Below, one piece after another: positions 36,001-49,212 of a stretch of DNA of 64,000 nt (position 1 is the first letter of the stretch; the number at the start of each line of letters is the position of its first letter). The translations under genes and the position numbers were made by a program. The DNA is from Diprion similis (lineage: Eukaryota > Arthropoda > Insecta > Hymenoptera > Diprionidae). The DNA lies in contig NC_060110.1 in assembly GCF_021155765.1 (NCBI RefSeq), positions 10,911,501 to 10,975,500 of the forward strand, read 5' to 3'. The notes beneath the pieces were generated by a model. It saw only the letters and a list, made by a program, of their open reading frames with translations. It ran no database searches and had not been told where the DNA came from.

Positions 36001-38314
36001 TACCATAGTGCGAACAATTTTAAATGCTGAGAAAAAAATCAAATTTGAATTTAGTATACCGTTTGGGTTAAGTAAATTTCGATATTCCCGTTATCATTGA
36101 CATTAAATAAGTGTAAGATAAAACCTTACAGGTTGACTCCAGCCTATATGATGGTATTGGGTATATTGCAAATAAATGCTGGTTGGTACGGAAAGACATC
36201 GCAATTCTACATGACGGAAAGGCCACAAGAAGTTTGCGCCAAGTACTGGTGGCGAAATATTCTGTACATCAATAATCTTTTCGGCAGAGAAACAATGGTA
36301 TAAAATAAAGACGAATAGACATTATTCACCATCCATAGTCGTTTGTAAAAAGTTGATCATGATATGTGATTAAATTTCTATTTATCCGATTATTCGTCGT
36401 TGAGGTAATACAAATTATGGTTTTATATAACATATTATTCAAATTTGTATTTCACAGTGCATGACCTGGAGCTGGTACTTGTCGAATGACATGCAGTTTT
36501 TCGTCATTGCAACATTCACGTTGATTTTATCGTCAGTGTAAGTGGGATAAATACAGTATTTTTCAAAATAAATAATGTTAGTATAAATGTTACACTTTTG
36601 TTTGAAAATAATTTGCATCATTTGCGTTACAGATTTTTCTACACTGCAGTTGGTGTGTTGACATTTCTTCTGATTTCCTCCACAGTTTTAACCGGATATA
36701 TTTCATATATTTACGAATATGTACCAACGTAAGTGTATACCTTACTCAAACAAGATCGTTTTCCGTTGACTTGATAAATATACGTTCCCATCCGGTCACA
36801 AGACCGGATAAGCTTAGATTTAATAGTATTATAATACTAATAAACTGTAGATGATCGTTGGGTGAAATTTTAGCATATCACGGTAAGACCGTGTCGTTCA
36901 ATTGCGGCGATATTAGAGGTCCATACAACGTTTATGAATCAGCGGAAACAAAATTCGGTAGTTAACTACGAAATTCGTGGTATTATACATGTTTGGATAA
37001 ACATTAATTTTCGTCCAATTCCTCTTAGTAAGGAAAAAATTGGAGAAACTGATCAGCATAATTTTGTTTGACCCGTCGGAACTAAAACTTGTCGATGCCG
37101 AACGCGAGACGATTTAGGTTTCCGTCCAAGTTTTTGAGCCCCGCTATATGCGACACGGCAAGGTTTGGTAAAAGAAAAACATGAAAACAATGGAATGTTA
37201 ACATTCAAAATTTCAGGATTTCTTGAAGAAGAAAAGCTCTACAACTTCTGCTGGAAAATGAGATTTTTTTGTTGTTTTTATAGAATGGACGCGCAGTACA
37301 ACATGTTAGACATTTTATATGATCCACCTTGGACGAGAATTGGACCTTACATAATTGGAGTTGGAACGGCATATATATTGATAAAATTGAACAAGAAACT
37401 GGATGTGAAAAAGGTGAGTTTTGAGTAAAGCCATATAGATAGGATAATTCTGGGTGAGATGGCCAAAGTTAAGAGATTAAGAGTTAAGAGATGACTCACA
37501 GTATAATTTCTCGTGCACTTTACTGTGTTGGTCTGTACTGCATGGCCATCTCTTACCTACGGCCATCTCACCGGAATTACCCTATTAATGTCCGATACGT
37601 CGAGTATTCACTATTGAAGTATTACTCGTCATTACACCAGATGATCTCAGAACTGACATGATAGAAAATGAAAACTAGAGTTAAAACTTACAGAGAACCA
37701 TCGTCCTGGGTTGGTGCCTTGGCAGTTTGTGCAACATATCAGTCCTCTTTGGTTTATGGGAGAGACACATTTCTGTGCTAACGTCAGCGTTTTACGTTGC
37801 CCTGAGCAGAACCGTATGGGCCATAGGGATTGCATGGCTTATAATAGCGTGCAGCACAAATCACGGCGGTGAATACATTAAATCTTCAAATCATATTGTT
37901 ATACGATTTAAATATTATAATGTAACTCTGAATTTTTCTTTCGTCAGGAATCATCAACACAATCCTTTCATACAAGGTTTTTGTACCGCTGAGCAGGCTG
38001 ACGTACTGCGCCTATCTTTTAAATCCATTTCTCATCAACTCGGTGTATCTTCATGCAGAAACGCCGATACACGTGGATTTTCTGCCTAATGTAAGTAGAT
38101 GTGTGATCCACTGTTAGGGTTGCACAGGAAAAAGTTTATCTAAACAAACGAATTATTTAATCTGTAACATTGTGATTCATATTTCAAGGCATCGATCTTC
38201 CTCGGGAACTTCGTCATCACGTACTTCTGTGCTTACACATTGTCATTGCTGTTTGAAACTCCCATTGTGCTATTGATGAGAATGCTAATCACATGTATGG
38301 AGAGAAAAAGATGA
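33063..38314 (+). CDS. NRF-6 (nose resistant to fluoxetine)-like membrane acyltransferase
   Basis: Thirteen coding exons, 33063-33279, 34387-34631, 34719-34912, 35023-35141, 35291-35518, 35655-35871, 36132-36297, 36458-36537, 36633-36728, 37284-37413, 37694-37868, 37948-38090 and 38189-38314, join in phase to 711 residues. The first residues form a signal peptide. Exons 1-3 are the extracellular NRF domain, with the ALKMLDSSG junction, GFIYGNNYWLGSRSQC and conserved cysteines. From exon 5 on is the acyltransferase-3 domain, with GLRFLGMMWIVMIH carrying the conserved His, SVDTFFFMSGFLVSYL, and about ten hydrophobic segments to the C-terminus. Worm NRF-6 and insect relatives are multipass membrane proteins implicated in lipid or xenobiotic handling; the exact substrate is unknown. 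Insects carry many paralogs, so a specific gene symbol is not justified. All domains look intact. Confidence 0.92.
37440..37584. mobile_element. 145 bp MITE with terminal inverted repeats in an acyltransferase intron
   Basis: The left end (37440-37475) reads TAGGATAATTCTGGGTGAGA then TGGCC. The right end (37548-37584) is its inverted copy with a handful of differences. Both ends begin with TA, which fits a Tc1/mariner-type target site. It lies in the intron between coding exons 10 and 11 and does not disturb either splice site. Confidence 0.65.
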
Positions 38315-38420
38315 GACTTCTATTGTTGTCTCGTTTTATGTACATTGTATAAGTTACCGTTAAATATTATTATTTTTACGAGAATCTGTGAATTTTTAGT
38401 CGGATGCTAGATTGTTTGAT

Positions 38421-38426
38421 AATAAA
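38421..38426 (+). terminator. Poly(A) signal of the acyltransferase gene
   Basis: AATAAA about 107 bases after the stop codon at 38314. Confidence 0.6.
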
Positions 38427-38741
38427 AAATCGAAAAAAAAACTAACAATATGCAAACTCTATAAACATTATTGTACCAGGATTGAAATAATTTAGAAGGG
38501 TGAAGGTTGATGTTTAGGTACAATCCTAAAATGGAATTCCTATTGTATTTATCACTGCGAAAAACTTCACCTCGAAAAAAAAATTCTCTTCTTCTTCAAA
38601 ACACATTTTATCATACACACGACTATTGCTTAGTATTTTCCAATATGCGTGTACACTTACTCCTCCCGGTAAATAGACTTATTCCTCCCGGTGAAACTCG
38701 CTGAAATATTGTGATGTTAAACAACGATTGAATAGCTACAA

Positions 38742-38754
38742 TTTATTATTTATT
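38742..38754 (-). terminator. Poly(A) signals of the myotubularin gene
   Basis: Two TTTATT hexamers (38742-38747 and 38749-38754; AATAAA in the transcript) about 205 bases past the stop at 38959. The two convergent genes therefore end roughly 300 bases apart. Confidence 0.55.
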
Positions 38755-38958
38755 AACGCGTACTTTATACAAAGTTAGAGGTCAGAGTTGAATTTAAAGA
38801 TTAAAGATTGGCCACTATGGGTATCAGTCAAAGTGGTAGTTCTATGTGTATATCGCATACCATTATGTGCAGAGGTTCAGTATTTCATGAAGAAGGTAGT
38901 TGAAGCCTAAGAATCATTTACAAAATTGTGATGAAGGAAACGAAAGTTAGGTGGCAGA

Positions 38959-41900
38959 TTATGAGTGAACTGGAGAATGTATTCTAGGAGGTGCTGGTGA
39001 TGTGAGCGATCTATTCGCCCGCGTCGCTTGTTCACGACGACATTCTTCCGCCTTCTTTTCGAGTTGCTCTTTTAGGACTAGAAGTTCCCGCGTGCGTTGA
39101 TATACAGGATCCTAAAGATTTTTACAAGATATTAAAATTGAATTTCATCTATATCTTATGAACTATCGGTTGATCTTTCAAACTTCCGTAATATGAACAA
39201 GAAAAAGAGATATACTTTACTCATGGATGGATAGCGAATGCTTGAAATTACCTGTTGCCTCATACTGGGATTCCATCTGCAGTAAAGACGTTTCCACAAT
39301 TTGATATGCCTCATACTCGCAATTGGCATTAGTACTAACTGATGCAGAGGACCTGCCCAGTAGAGTGGATTTTGGTATAAAGATAGTTGGCTGTTCGTGT
39401 ACGACCAGAGTGATACTGTTCTTTGTTTTAGTTGCTCTTGAACTCTTTCTCGATCGCTGTAAAGAGTCAATTACAGTAATTGCAGTCAATCAAAGTATAA
39501 TGTAGGTACGAATGGCAGAGACACATGTGACGAAAAAAAAATTTGTGCCGTTACCTGTTGAATAGGAAGGTACCAAATCTACATGAGTAAAGATGGTCGA
39601 GTATGGTAATTAAAAAGTGCTCATTGAATTGAAATGCATTAGGAAATTGCTGAGATATTTGCCAGACGCAGTCTATGAACTGTAGAAATACCGGCGACCT
39701 GTCGGCATCACTGTGATGCTCATCTCCATGGCCGATTCTCTAGAAAAAAGAAAAGAAAAAATAACAGGGAAATATGACGAATGAATATTTAAAGGATGTT
39801 CAAATATTTGTTCCAGTAATTTATGTAATAAAAATACCTACTTGTTGAAACTTGTGTCCAAAGCTAAGCCATTCTTTTTCTACAAGGACTTCAAAGCCTC
39901 GAATTGTTCGATAGTACGGATCCAGCATCAACATTGCTAATGCTGTAAGCTGTGATATGAAATAAAGTGAATTACAGTGGCCGAAATTTAGAATGTGCAG
40001 GTGTATTTTTTTTTTTTAATCTGCATACTTGTAATAAGCACATTACCTGTGCAGTTCTATCCCAACCATCAGAACAGTGGACCAATACTGATGTTTTGTG
40101 ATTTTCTACTTTATCAACTATTCGCAAAGCTCCAGCTAATATACATTTAATATGTTTCAGCCAATACGTAGATTCTATACCAGAGAGCCATCTGGTTTCG
40201 TCAATTACTGGAAAACACAATTCTGAAAAATAACAAATATTGCTAGATTATTACAGGAATTACTAGGAATAATTGCAGGTTACGAGGAGTAATGAATTGA
40301 CATTCGAATAATTATTTAGAGATATGTTTGGAAATGTTTTATCACCAAAATGTTTTATATAACATAAAAAATCAATGCATATGAACAGTACCCTTTAATT
40401 TTCGCAAACTTTCCCTCATTACGTGAATGTTGTGTATGTCTAGAAAGACAAGCTCTGCATTTTGGTATGCATCTTCGCTTTCGTAACCGCCTCCCTTTGC
40501 CTTGTTGGCAGTTGCATTGGCACTAGGCCTGGCATCCATGATAAAAAGTTTATGACTTTGAGCATTGGCGTCCATTATGAGTTGAACATATCTTTCATCC
40601 TCACGGCTTCTTTTTCCACCAACGCCAACTAGCGGTTGTGCACATCGTGTTATAGTAGCTTGACTTTCCGGATGAATCCAAGAAAGAACAGGTAATCTGC
40701 CACGGCTACGGAATGCTGCAGCAGCTTGCAAATCTTCGTCTGTTGCCGCAGCTGGTACTGCCCATACGGCTGGATAGCTATCGCACAACGAATAGGTGTC
40801 ATTTATTTTTGATATTTTCCACATATCGTTGTTAACTCCCTGAAACATTGTATATTACAGACAAGAATATCAGAATATTTGCTTTCTCCTAAAATTTAAC
40901 AAATGAGAAAAATATGACAACATTACCATTCTCTTCAGTTCAGCAATCGGTTCGTAAACATTCCAGCCATTTTCTGAAAATGTCTCGGAATACTGGAAAG
41001 CGAAAAGTGGCAGCTTGTGCGAAAGCGGAAACGAGTACTGTTGTAATTTCTCAAATACATTTCGTCTTGAGTGATTTTCCTGCTTGTGTGCAAACTTCAG
41101 ATTTCTCATATCTTTACAGAACACTTCAATCCCATAGGAATTTTCTCCTCTACTAGATGCACCTCCAACTTTTTCAATTCGACTGACAACGCCTAACGGT
41201 ACTTCGACCACATAAGGTGTTTCTCGGTCTATACTCTTAAAATATAACTTATAATTGGTTACACTAAGTATGCCTCTCGCAGGACCTGAATATGGGCAGA
41301 GGTAGGTAACTTCGCGAGCTTGTCCATGCACATGTTCTCCACTGAATAGCGGTGGTCCTGTGTCGCTACCAGACAAATTCTGAAAAAATTATAGTAATTT
41401 AGATATCTGACAGAAGATGTCTCGATTAAGATTAACTCAAGTCTAGTTGTAAACCAAAGTTTACACCGTTACAGGGAAAAATACGTCTACTTACTTTAAA
41501 AAAAATGAGCAACTGAATTACATTTCACACAGTTTGACGCAAATATGATGGAAAAAATAGTAAAATTCTATTACTAGTCTTAATCTGATCATCCCTAACA
41601 AGTCACAAGGAACAATAATGAAATGCAGAAGAAACTGAAATTATATTGCAATAATGACATCATGCGGTCCTCAAATGAAAAACACTTGAATAATGATATT
41701 ATTGACGGACGAATGAGTAATAAACAGATTTGTAGCAAAAATTAAATTGCCTCTTGCCCAATGTGCAACATCAATGAAAAGCATTCATTAGCACGGATTT
41801 TAACTATCAGTATCAATACCTCACTCCGTTGCTCTTGAGTTTCTTTCTTTGCTTCTAAAGCAGAAACAATATTATTATCTGTTGACGTCGAGCTTGTTGA

Positions 41901-43346
41901 AAAGCTTTTGGAGTGCGATGCCTTATCCCAACATTCCTATAGTCGCAAAAGGCACGGTACTTTGTATACTCAATTTCATTGTAACGAAGTCAGGCAAAAT
42001 CAAAATTCAAAATACAAATATAAAAATTTTAGACTAAAAGTAGAAATATATACACAGTTGCAGTTTTTTTGAAATTAATTCATTGCCATCAGCGTTTTTT
42101 TTCAATTGCGGCATCTATTTATTCATTACAATGAAATGGTAATATGAATGTCTTACCGACTCCTGTCCAATTTTGGAGTTGAGTGAGCTGCTTTTACTGT
42201 CCGAGTTAAGAGAATCTGAACTAGCATTCTTTGAATTGTTTTTTTCAACATTCAAGAGTTCAGCACTACCCCTTTTTTCCATGCTTGTAGCAAGTATGGC
42301 ATCCACTATCTCCAAAATAATCGAACTGGTGTTAGGTGCATCTAAAGTGTTCTTCAAATCTGTGGGGGTGTTAATATCAGTCAATTTCTTAACATCGTTA
42401 TCATCTGTGAAGGATTGATCTTCATGTATCGCTTCAAGGGACATGGAAGGAAGTATATGTTCAAGGGTCTCCGATGACGGAGGATCGGGAGGAGGGTCTT
42501 CAACTTTTGGATATTGGGCTCTGATTTGTGGAGAAGTTGTGGTCGCATGAAGTTCTGAGACTTGAAACTGTGTTGAATTTTCATCTAACGTGTGATATTG
42601 ATAAGCAAGTTTTCCGTAAAGATTATTTGATTCTTCTACTGGCGTTACAATGTTTTCACGTTCCATTAGGAAGAATGCAATGTTCTTTATAGGCGAAGAA
42701 TCTCGTCTGTAAATCAAAGTCTTACTTTCAAACAAGTATGGCAATTATTAATGTGAATTAGTGGTTGTATTACAAGCTGGATTTTTTTTCAGTGGCATAT
42801 TTGAAGAAGCTGCCATTTATTTTGAGATAAAACAAATTGTCAAGTAATCTAATCACACGTAAACGAGGAACTATGTTAGTGAATTGAAAACTCCAGTGAC
42901 TAAGATTCTCTACCACGATAAGCAGTATTCTAACATCTGCGATTCGATTGACGTTAGGATCTCTTTAAGCATGAGAATTGTTTAGTGTTGCCAATACGAA
43001 GGATGAATTATCCGAGAAAGATTTTACACATGATAAACGTTGCCTATATCGCATGTGTGAATGGCCATAAATTATATAGTCGAAAACAATAAACGTCTGA
43101 ATATCAGTCAAGCATTGCTCACATGACGAGTGAGGCGCGGGTATTTAGGATTGGCTAGAGCCACACCCACAATAATTAACGGGTATTCCTGGTTTGCAAT
43201 GCAAAATCGTAAATAGTTTTACGAAACGGGTAAAAACTGAATCATGATAGAACTAACCTCCACAAAGCGTGGTCACATCGACGATTTTTATGGAAGATCG
43301 GCCTGACAGTTCGATTTGTGTTTGACAGGAGCGGCCATGCTGGCAT
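38959..43346 (-). CDS. MTMR2: Myotubularin-family phosphoinositide 3-phosphatase (MTMR2 type)
   Basis: Ten coding exons on the minus strand, 43346-43258, 42706-42157, 41936-41820, 41379-40927, 40839-40392, 40222-40047, 39949-39842, 39739-39555, 39456-39252 and 39111-38959, encode 827 residues. Myotubularins remove the 3-phosphate of PI3P and PI(3,5)P2 on endosomes. A PH-GRAM domain opens with the [25 protein letters not shown] region (residues about 260-370). The phosphatase domain carries the active-site loop HCSDGWDRT with catalytic Cys602 and Arg608, so the enzyme is predicted active. VSLWSYTNS and [17 protein letters not shown] follow, and the end is a predicted coiled coil ([20 protein letters not shown] split by charge). 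The Ser/Asp-rich N-terminal 200 residues are poorly conserved. The first exon joins in frame (phase 2), but an internal ATG at 42666 would give a 784-residue form, so the true start is uncertain. In flies the single close relative is mtm. Confidence 0.93.
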
Positions 43347-45689
43347 TTACGTTCACTCCAGATATGCAGATGGCGACACCTGCTAGACGCGATTCCGCCT
43401 CCTATTTGGCGCAAACCACTGTTATAGTATATTCAAATTCGTTTCAAGCACGGTCAAGTCTGAAAAAGTCTGCTTTGCTGTTTCAACGTTAAGTTTTCAC
43501 ACAATCAAAATAGTACGTCTTGTACTGTATTTGCGTGGACATTAATTCCGAGTTATTGACAATTCGAATTGAAGTTGTGTTCCGGAGAAGCTGAGTTTTC
43601 TGGAGTTGAGAAATATGAGTAATACTTCAGACTTTCTGAAACCAATCTAGTTTATTTGAAAAATCTCAAACAGTTTCAAATTGAAATGTTGTGCATATTT
43701 TAATCTTTACGATCACCATCTTTTAATAAGAAATTAGGAATATTCCATTAGAATATTTCTCTGTTCATGTATACTTCGTACTGCAGGAGGCTTAATTAGT
43801 TCAGCTAAGAATAATGATCTGAGAAGTTTGTATTAGCCGAAGGTGCATTTTCAAACCGATCAATCTTGCTGAAAAAACGAATAATCCAGATTTGTCATTA
43901 TAAAATTCAAAGTCTGCGAAAAAATTAATTCTATGCGAAAATAATGACAACATGATTGAATCTGTGTTTTTAACATATATGAAAAAGTAACAGTGTAGTT
44001 TCAACATTGGAATAAGACATACCTATTGTAATTGTTCAACGCGGATTATCGGTCATTAGATTATCGCATACAATTTCCGGGATCCTTGACACCTCTGAAC
44101 GTTACAGAATGTACAGATTATACTGAAAATGTATATCAGAATCATGTATATGGATACGACGGCGACGTGTATTAATATCCATAACTATACATTGGTATAC
44201 ATATGCAGATTTTAGTTACAGAGGTGACGGATCATGTTATATACAACGTGAGCTATATTATATTTTAATTTCTAAGACCAAGAGAATTTGAATATGTATT
44301 ACTTCGACGGACAATGGGATTGCGACTCTATTCTAAGCCGTCCGCGCGGGGTATCGCAAAAACGCGACTCTCCATCTCGGGGATCACCTTGACGAAAAGA
44401 ATACATTACTTCCGCGGTAGGATTATACTTTAAAAAATATTCTTCTTATACCACGCGGAAGTGGATACACATGTTATAATCTCCAACGCTGTGAACAATT
44501 AACTGTGACAGTTAATCCGGCACCCTGTTAGCAACCGTACATAGTATATCACGTGTCACGATTAATTTTTAAACGTACAAACTTGTTTTATACCGACTAA
44601 TTCTAATTGAAAGACTACATTGAGTTAGTTTAAAATGGGTATTAATTCACGTATCGCGAAATATCGCCGGAAACTACACATAACACGATAGCGTCTACAA
44701 TAAATATTTTTCTTTCTTCATATTAAATCGCGGTTGATAAAATTCGATTAAAAAAATTAAGAAATATACGCGTATATATATTTTTATATTGGAAGCCTGT
44801 CAAACTGCTCTCTGTTTATTCGCTGCATCGCTGCATGACAGAGGCTGACCGGTCGAGAAGTACATACAAACCATTTGACATATTAAAATGAAGTAAAACG
44901 CGGCTTGATTGAGCCATGACCCGTTTCTGGTCGTAATACAACATTTGCATACATGGCGATTTCCGCAGATGTGCACATCGTACATGTATGTACATCAAGC
45001 CGGTTACAAATGCGATTAGGTCAGTATTGTAGGGGTTTCCCTCCACCCGGATCTCGTTAGCACTTCCTATCTGAAATCGGCTTATAGTGAGACTGCTCAC
45101 CGTCTTGCATGCTCGCAATCTTCTCACGCCACAGGTACTATATGCAGAATTACGAGGCAGGCGAATCAGGGTATTTCCAAACGGTGGAATTGATTGATGT
45201 TCGAATTATTTCGTAATTTATATCCATTCCCATCGAGCTATCGCGTGTTATGTACCGAATCCGTAACACTGACAGAATGTTTTTAAAGAATTAACTTCAG
45301 TTTGGGTATTATTGAACAATGTTTGTACATATTCAACAATCCCTATTCTCAATTAAAATATGTTAGGTCCAACCGAATAAATTACTTATCACGTAGTAAT
45401 TAAAACAAAAATAAATTCTCAGGGATGCGGTTTTTCTAAGAAGAAATTGACTCATTCTAGGATTACATTTTCGTAGGAATTAGCGGTGAGATGAATTTAC
45501 GCAACGTAAGGTCGACTTTTTTTATTTGTAAAAAGAAAGGTAATATTTAGTCATTTTAAAAAAATGATTCAACGGAACAGAATAAATAGACACTGAGTTG
45601 GATAGCGTAGAGTGTCACGTGCGAATGTCTTAAGTTCCGCACATTTCAACGTGAAATATAAAATAGTTTTATATCATCAACCGTACATA

Positions 45690-45740
45690 TACTATATATG
45701 TATGTATATATCGATATATATATATATATATATATCGATA
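45690..45740. repeat. AT-dinucleotide tract with ATCGAT ends
   Basis: A (TA)n run bounded on both sides by atatcgata, making the whole tract nearly self-complementary. Confidence 0.7.
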
Positions 45741-47308
45741 GTTTAATAAAATCGATAGTCAACATACGAATATACAATCGACTATGAGTGTGTATACTAT
45801 ATATTTATATAAAGTCAATATTTATAACATGCAGCATTTAATAATATAATCTATGCATTATACTGCACTTTGTGTTATAACAATAAAGTATATAATATTA
45901 TATATTATAGCTTTATTCTTTAGATCTTTCAGTTTTCTTTTTTTCTCTATACAATGACGATATAACTTATTTTGCGGCTATACCTGACTTGTTTTGTTTC
46001 ACAAACATTTATACAAAAGTTTATTACCGTCTACTAGATATATTAGATTTGATTTTGACATTAAGGTGTGCCACTGTGGTGGTCTTGATAAGTATATGTT
46101 TCATGTTTTACTTATATCTTTTTCAGTTTAAATAACGTTTGCTACACATCATACATGAAGTGAATTTGAAAACCGTCGTTTCACAGTAGTTCACATAATA
46201 CGTATTTATACAGTCAGGGAAAGTGATGTGACGTATTTTTTTTTTAAATCTTTTCCTTTTCTTTTCTACTTTCTTCTTCTTATCAAACAATTTATGTTAA
46301 CATTCAGATTGCTTACTGGTGAAGTTCATTTATTTTGGCACTTATCAAAATACTCTTATGCGATTTTAAACGGTACAGCATGCGGCTAACTTTCTTACAT
46401 GTAACGTATTACGTGAGATATTAGAGTCAATTAAGCTTGGACTCGTTAGGCCACATGCCGTATATTTTGGTCTTCCTCAATTTCGAATTCGGTCTACCTT
46501 TTATTGTATTTCACCGTCCCGCCAACCACTTTGCATTTCTTATCTGCCAGTGGAAAGCGTTTTAAACTACTGAATAAAAGAAAATACCAATATGAATACG
46601 TTCCGTATTCAAGATTGCATTTTAAAGAAATTATGCATTTTTATGACGAATTCCTCATTACCATATTTCGTAACCCTGCCAGACGTGTCGTCATTCGCAT
46701 TCGTACGATGAATATTTCCTCATACACAGGGGATATGCAGATTTGAATTTTATGTTGTCCCTCGCATTATTATAAGCCGTTCGACAATCCCATTTCTCAA
46801 GAGGATCTCACGAATATCTGCAGACAGAGACGTTACGTCCGACGTTTTTTAGAATCATCCAGCATTTACTGTCTCAATCCGAATATATTCGGCCCTGTCG
46901 CTGTTGTGTCGATACTGTTATAATATATTTCATTCTATCGCAAAAATCTCTCTTTCATCACGTTTACAGAATATTGGATTTGAGTTTGTAAAATGATCAA
47001 CAGTATGTAAATTCGTGTACGTAAAACGTCTTTCACTCAACATACATGAGGTGCAGAATGATGCCAGGCCAGGAACGAAGAGGGTTTGATTTTTCATCTG
47101 ACCGACTCTCCTCTCCTCTCTCCTTCCGTCTTCCCTCTCCTATATCTCTCTTCCTCTCTCTCTCCTTCTGCATTCGATTTTCGGCTGATCTATCGATCGC
47201 AAGCTTTCACCGCCGAACCGGGATCGAGACGCCGTGTCATCATAATAATTGTCTTAATCATCTTATAAAACAATTGTCGTGCAATGATTTTCCTTATGTA
47301 TACCTCCA

Positions 47309-47337
47309 TTTATTCATCATTATAATCAGTCTTTATT
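47309..47337 (-). terminator. Candidate poly(A) signals of the C1orf21-like gene
   Basis: TTTATT on the plus strand at 47332-47337 and 47309-47314, 84 and 107 bases past the stop codon. Further copies lie up to 1.5 kb away, so 3' UTR length is open. Confidence 0.45.
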
Positions 47338-47420
47338 CGCCATCAAACAAATTCGTTCTGATTCCGAATAGTCGGACGTACAATCGTCCGTCATTCGATG
47401 CCCTTGCCGCCGACTTCTAG

Positions 47421-49180
47421 TCACGTCATTTGGGCAGCATTGAATCCCCGCTTTCGCGGCGAGCCGAAATGTTCCGTTTGATTGATCTGATACTGCTGTA
47501 CGTAAGGATTATTCCTGATAACGTTGTTTCCCGAACCAGCCGAGAACTGGTTGTTGTTAGGCATCGTAATGATTCCAGTCTGTTGGAGGTACTGCTCGCG
47601 ATAAAGCTGATGCGGCGTTGTTATAAATTCGGCGCCGTTGCCGCTCGCTGCTGATCCTTTGTACTGAAGCTTGGCGCCGATCTTCTCGGTCAGATGATGA
47701 TGATGATGATGATGATGAACCGGCGGCGACTGATTTCCCGCGTTATAATCACCGTAACGAAAACACGTAGGCGATGATCCCGGCGGCGTGTTCTTCTGAC
47801 TCTGAGTCGGACTCTGGGATATCGACTCAAGAACGTGCCTCGGCATATTCGGCGACGGGCAGTGAGCATCTTGGAGACCGTCGACGCGATTTGCGTTCCT
47901 TACGAATATCGGTGCGCTCTCTGGACGGCCACCGATTATATTTCGCATTCCTTCGCGGTCCTTAGCGCTCAGACTTTGCCGGGAATTGCTCAAGGACGAA
48001 CGACGACCCCCCCTCTGATGCATCGTCGACGGCGAGGCGTTCAGCTCCGAGACCGAGGACCAAGTTACGCTAGCGAGTTCCCAACGACGCAGCAGACTCG
48101 AGACCCGTTCCACCCTCGCCGCAGCATCCGAACTCTCGTCGTAGTCTGGACCCTGGAAATTATTGTGAAAAAAAAAATATATCCAGCGTGAGAAATGCGA
48201 AACTTTGTTATATAATAACGCTGTAGGGCGTGGTATGGCAATTTGACATACATCGCGTTTACATGTACGGTGGGTATAATAAATGCAATGCAATTCCATG
48301 CTTTTTTTCAAGTTTTCGATACACAGCTGTGTAAAAATTACCCTTAACGTTCTAAATTTTTTCTTTCTTTTTTTTTTTTTTGTTTGCTTCTATCTTTCAT
48401 CCGAAACAAATTTGCCAAACTTTACAACAACTGACAATCCGTTTCGGAGTGCGTGTAGGATGACTTTGAAATGTGAAGAAAATATTCCAACTTACGTTCT
48501 CTATTTTCTCGTCCAGCATCTTGAAGAAGTCTACCTGGCTGGACGATACTTCTCTGTAACGTGAAGATGCAGAAGGAGTTAAGGATAGTTATACCTCGAT
48601 GTAGTAATTTAGGATGCGACAAGCAGGAAAATAAACCTATGCACATATTTGTAATAATTAAACTACTAATCTTTAATTTGTGTTTAGTCAGCCTAGATTC
48701 ATACGAAATTAATTTGCGTTTGTAAGAACCGTTTCATTAGGTTTTATTACTTCCATCGTTTTCATGTCAACCAATTTTTCAACAAAATCAAGTACACTTG
48801 AATTATAACGCATATACACATACGACTGATTACTCTGACAGCAAAAAGATGACGACGAAAAAGAAAAGTATTCGCATGGAAATAATAACGAAAGGAAATT
48901 GAAATGAGATTTGGCCAATGTAAACAGGTCTTTGAAGAGGAAAGTCGAATTTGCAGGCATATTCCCGGTTTGTCTTGTGCAAACGAGAGAAGATCCGTCG
49001 AGTTGTGAAAAATTGAAACTGGATTGAATATTCCAGGTTTCTTCGTTCAGGCAACGAGCACTGATTAAATAAAACAAACCATGAAGCATATAAATCGGGA
49101 TCATCTTGTAGGCTCCAGACGCTTACACTTGAGTATTTATACAATAAGACTTTTACTCGGCATACCGGAGAAAAAGAAAA

Positions 49181-49212
<32 letters not shown>

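Larger units (their letters stand above)
43347..47420. other. Intergenic region between myotubularin and the C1orf21-like gene
   Basis: About 4 kb. The left end holds the myotubularin promoter; GGTGTCGCCATCTGC occurs on the minus strand near 43361-43375. The right end is 3' UTR of the next gene, with minus-strand poly(A) signals at 47332-47337 and 47309-47314 and further ones at 46500 and 45912. An AT dinucleotide-rich palindromic tract lies at about 45690-45740. No protein gene recognised. Confidence 0.45.

Noticed and set aside
43336-43500. Plus-strand small frame (about 51 codons) opposite the myotubularin first exon
   Set aside because: It is probably fortuitous in a GC-richer promoter; no independent signal.
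47046-47420. 124-codon plus-strand frame
   Set aside because: It is antisense to the 3' UTR of the C1orf21-like gene and is made of CT-rich low-complexity sequence.
48709-49104. 131-codon minus-strand frame with a hydrophobic start and several N-x-S/T sites
   Set aside because: It lies in the intron between the first two C1orf21-like exons, resembles no family I know, and has no promoter or splice support. An open frame of this length is expected somewhere in 64 kb.
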